Shown here one piece after another: positions 6,974-9,007 of a DNA stretch of 9,007 bases. Under the pieces are notes generated by a model that was given only the letters and a program-made list of their open reading frames with translations, did not search any database and had not been told where the DNA came from. Position 1 is the stretch's first letter; every line of letters starts with the position of its first letter. Made by a program: the position numbers and the translations under genes. The DNA comes from Candidatus Melainabacteria bacterium GWA2_34_9 (GTDB lineage: Bacteria; Cyanobacteriota; Vampirovibrionia; Gastranaerophilales; UBA9971), in contig MFRJ01000078.1 of NCBI GenBank assembly GCA_001784535.1, positions 1 to 9,007 on the forward strand. The letters are read 5' to 3'.

Positions 6974-7744
6974 TCAATTATGCAAATTTTTAACTAGTTG
7001 AACTTCACCGTTATAGTCATCAGTAAGACTTTTTATGGTTTTTGTAACTGGTTTTCCGTTTATTTCAAATTTGGCGGTTAATATTTCAGGATTTATGGCT
7101 AATACTTTAACATCGCCAATGGTTTCATTTTTATTTAAAGCTTCAACAACCCCGTCTATTTCGGCTATGACTTTGTTTCCAATAAAACCTTTTACTATAA
7201 TTAAATCTTCAGGTTTTGGAGCAGGAGGTGGGGCTAATCCTGAAAGTGGATCAAATCCCGGTAATCCGGGAAGAGTTCCCATAGAGCCTGCTCCTGGAAC
7301 AGGAGGAAAATTCCCGGAATAAGATGAATTTGCGCCCTGACTGGAGGCAAAAGGTATAAATTGACTTTCGCTGTATGAAAAAGGATCTTTTTTTCCTGAA
7401 TTTTTTCCTGCAAGACTTAAAAGAGCTGATTTATCCGTTGGTTTAAATTTTGTTTTTGGTATTGATTCTTCTGTTTTTACAATTTCTGTAGTTTTTTCAA
7501 CTTTTTCTATTTTTTTAAGTTGAGCAGGTTTTTTTTCTTTATTCAAAATAGTTTTTGCTTGTACTATTTTAGGAAGTTTTTTCTGCTGAAAATTGCTTAT
7601 TCCGGCATAATAATAACATGTACCGCCAAAAATCAGTGATACAATCAGCAATATAACTATTTTTTTGATTTTTTCTTCTTTTAATTCAGTTTCCTGAATT
7701 TTCTGAAGTTCCTCAAGTTTTTTTTCTGTTGTTTCCTGTTCCAT
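6974..7744 (-). CDS. PilP-like inner-membrane/periplasmic pilus assembly protein
   Basis: This 256-residue protein lies where pilP sits, between pilO and the secretin gene. It has a charged cytoplasmic N terminus (1-28), one membrane helix (~29-47), a long Lys/Glu-rich linker (~52-104), then a KKDPFSY motif (118-124) like the DPF signature of PilP/PulC-type proteins. A Gly/Pro/Ser-rich linker (~134-178) follows. A small C-terminal beta domain (~180-250) includes LIIVKGFIGNKVIAEIDG and ETIGDVKVLAINPEI, resembling the PilP/GspC homology fold that contacts the secretin N0 domain. Typical PilP is a shorter lipoprotein; here there is a membrane helix and no lipobox, which is closer to GspC architecture. 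Its Shine-Dalgarno (GGGTGAT) begins directly after the stop codon of the pilO-like gene, suggesting translational coupling. The role follows from motif plus position and is not certain. Confidence 0.72.
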   Translation of the reverse strand: MEQETTEKKLEELQKIQETELKEEKIKKIVILLIVSLIFGGTCYYYAGISNFQQKKLPKIVQAKTILNKEKKPAQLKKIEKVEKTTEIVKTEESIPKTKFKPTDKSALLSLAGKNSGKKDPFSYSESQFIPFASSQGANSSYSGNFPPVPGAGSMGTLPGLPGFDPLSGLAPPPAPKPEDLIIVKGFIGNKVIAEIDGVVEALNKNETIGDVKVLAINPEILTAKFEINGKPVTKTIKSLTDDYNGEVQLVKNLHN

Positions 7745-7750
7745 TTTAGA

Positions 7751-7760
7751 ATCACCCTTA
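7751..7760 (-). promoter_or_regulatory. pilO stop codon abutting the pilP-like Shine-Dalgarno
   Basis: On the - strand this reads TAAGGGTGAT: the TAA stop of the pilO-like gene runs directly into GGGTGAT, the ribosome binding site six bases before the pilP-like ATG. This arrangement favours coupled translation of the two genes. Confidence 0.6.
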
Positions 7761-8432
7761 TTCTATTTTTCCTGATTCCGGTTCTGTCAGATTTTTAACT
7801 GCTTTAAAGGTGGAGCCTTCTATTTTAAGCTCGATTTTTGGATTTGGATTTGCTTCATCATTTTTGGAAATTTCGGCTGAAACGCCATTTATAATGAATT
7901 TTCTTTGATAATTTTCAAGACAGCTTACAAAGTCTATTATCTTGTTATAGTGTCCAAGAGTTTTGATTTCAAAAGGTTTTTCGTAGATTGCTAAAGGATA
8001 AACAGGCTGTTCTTCCTGTTTTTTTCTTTTACTTTTACTTTTTTTAGAGGTTTTGTCTGGATTAGCATTTGGATTGCTTATTTCAAATGATTTTTCTGTT
8101 TTGGAATCAAGAGCTATTATTTTTGTTGTGGTATTGGTTGAAAATTTTCCAAGGTCTACAAGAAAAAATTCATCTTCAAACTCTGGAGGTATCTGAATAT
8201 CAAAATCTGCAACCTTGTTGTTAAGCTCGGCAAGCTCTGTAAGTAATTTTTTATTGTTTTGAAGCTGTTCTACACTTGTTTTGGTTTCTTCGTAAGTATT
8301 TTTTATTTCAATAAACTTATTTCGCAAGTCATTATAATTTTGAATTGCAGGAGATAGCACATGTGTTATAAATAATAGGGTTAACACAGTCGGTATCAGG
8401 GTTATGAGTATAGTTTTTTTTGAATTTTTCAT
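7758..8432 (-). CDS. pilO: PilO-like pilus alignment protein
   Basis: This 224-residue bitopic protein has the PilO layout: a short basic N terminus, one membrane helix (~8-27), a coiled-coil stretch (~32-76) and a periplasmic ferredoxin-like domain. The motif IPPEFEDEFFLVDLGKF (81-97) corresponds to the PilO 'iP...e...ll.dl' segment, and EKPFEIKTLGHYNKIIDFVSCLE (151-173) to the conserved strand-turn-helix 'GsY..i..F...le'. PilO normally dimerises with PilN and links the cytoplasmic PilM platform to PilP and the secretin. An odd Lys/Ser-rich insertion (~126-141) splits the periplasmic domain. An A8 tract lies in codons 3-6. The Shine-Dalgarno AAGGT overlaps the stop codon of the pilN-like gene 10 bases upstream, consistent with one operon. 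Sequence divergence is high, so the call combines architecture with gene order. Confidence 0.78.
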   Translation of the reverse strand: MKNSKKTILITLIPTVLTLLFITHVLSPAIQNYNDLRNKFIEIKNTYEETKTSVEQLQNNKKLLTELAELNNKVADFDIQIPPEFEDEFFLVDLGKFSTNTTTKIIALDSKTEKSFEISNPNANPDKTSKKSKSKRKKQEEQPVYPLAIYEKPFEIKTLGHYNKIIDFVSCLENYQRKFIINGVSAEISKNDEANPNPKIELKIEGSTFKAVKNLTEPESGKIE

Positions 8433-8439
8433 GATTTTT

Positions 8440-8445
8440 ACCTTA
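8440..8445 (-). promoter_or_regulatory. pilN stop codon overlapping the pilO Shine-Dalgarno
   Basis: On the - strand this reads TAAGGT: the TAA stop of the pilN-like gene forms part of the AAGGT ribosome binding site, seven bases before the pilO ATG. It supports translational coupling. Confidence 0.55.
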
Positions 8446-9007
8446 ATTTGATCTTATAGAAGTTTCTATTTCAAATTCATAAGCTCTTGTTTTATCGTTA
8501 AAATCAAGTTTTGCAATTTTAGCGTTTGAAAGAGTAGATTGCCTGCAGATGAGGGAAGGTGAGGCAGATGAATCATTGTCTGAAACATCATTTGTGGTTG
8601 GTAAACAAGAATCCTGATTGTCATTCAGATTAAATATAAATAATGAAATTGCAGTTAAAGGTTCTTGTTGTTTATTTGCCGAAATTATTCCGGAAATTTT
8701 TAGTTTAAGGGAGTCATCAGTTTTTCTTGATTTTTTCACTTTTCCTTCTTTTTCAATCTTGAGAACAATTATGTCTTTTGGGATTTTAACCGCTATTTCT
8801 TGTAAAACGGTGCTCCACGGAAAAAAGGTGTTGTTTAACTGACTTTGAATTATGATTTTTAATTCGGTTATTTCTTTTTCTTTTTTTAGATTTTTTCTAA
8901 AAAGTGAAAGTTGTTTTTCTTGTTCTTTTAATGTGCTTAATTTTTCATTTAGTTTTACAAGTTTTTTATCAAGGTTTGAAGTCATTTGTTTAACAAGAAA
9001 CCATCCG
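8443..9007 (-). CDS. pilN: PilN-like pilus alignment protein, 5' end cut by window edge
   Basis: The frame stays open to the window edge: upstream of the Met at 8985 the codons read GWFLVKQ with no stop, and that Met lacks a Shine-Dalgarno. The true start, and the expected N-terminal 'NLLP' stretch and membrane helix of PilN, therefore probably lie beyond 9007. What is visible is a strong coiled coil (~1-47 from Met8985, Lys/Leu/Glu-rich). A beta/alpha periplasmic part follows, with WSTVLQEIAVKIPKDIIVLKIE (~57-78), matching the PilN 'L..i...iP.gv.l..i' pattern, and LKLKISGIISA (~93-103). A Ser/Asp/Asn-rich loop (~120-147) with two cysteines precedes the final strands. Position directly before pilO supports the call; pilM is expected outside the window. 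Identity is moderately certain. Confidence 0.7.
   Translation of the reverse strand, partial: GWFLVKQMTSNLDKKLVKLNEKLSTLKEQEKQLSLFRKNLKKEKEITELKIIIQSQLNNTFFPWSTVLQEIAVKIPKDIIVLKIEKEGKVKKSRKTDDSLKLKISGIISANKQQEPLTAISLFIFNLNDNQDSCLPTTNDVSDNDSSASPSLICRQSTLSNAKIAKLDFNDKTRAYEFEIETSIRSN

Noticed and set aside
7256..7271. Perfect hairpin TCCCGG-TAAT-CCGGGA inside the pilP-like gene
   Set aside because: Explained by similar codons for the repeated Leu-Pro-Gly of the linker; no T-run follows and it is mid-gene.
7035..7322. Open frame of 95 codons on the + strand, antisense to the pilP-like gene
   Set aside because: Its Gly/Pro-rich content mirrors the Gly/Pro linker codons on the other strand; no ribosome binding site.

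Overview
The window is AT-rich bacterial chromosome with no sign of phage, insertion sequence, CRISPR, tRNA or rRNA. The combination of an AT-rich low-complexity style, a small orphan protein with an N-terminal NVSFKA motif, an LL-diaminopimelate aminotransferase and a divergent type IV pilus cluster suggests a non-photosynthetic cyanobacterial relative (Vampirovibrionia/'Melainabacteria', Gastranaerophilales type). This placement is inference from protein style and family recall; no marker gene in the window proves it.

Left part (1-1490): an unrecognised 151-residue protein on the + strand runs head-on into a type II thymidine kinase on the - strand, with 2 bases between the stop codons. The kinase keeps its four zinc cysteines and catalytic glutamate but has an altered phosphate-binding loop (GPMKAEKT, with Glu where the family has Gly) and other changed active-site motifs. 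The following 271-base spacer holds a TATAAT box for the kinase and, just before the next gene, a palindromic element resembling a dispersed REP/MITE-like repeat.

Middle (1491-5195): two fold-type-I PLP enzymes in tandem on the + strand. The first is a methionine gamma-lyase/'aluminium resistance' family protein (YnbB-like). The second is LL-diaminopimelate aminotransferase (dapL), which makes LL-diaminopimelate for lysine and peptidoglycan; its sequence style is that of the DapL2 class. An unrecognised multi-pass membrane protein follows, and a hairpin terminator is shared with the convergent pilus operon.

Right part (5237-9007): a tight four-gene operon on the - strand in the order pilN-like, pilO-like, pilP-like, pilQ (secretin), with the 5' end of pilN cut by the window edge. 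Together these encode the inner-membrane alignment proteins, the periplasmic linker and the outer-membrane pore of a type IV pilus or related machine. Stop codons run directly into the next Shine-Dalgarno at two junctions. The most notable observation is the altered thymidine kinase; I see no convincing wholly new multi-gene system.
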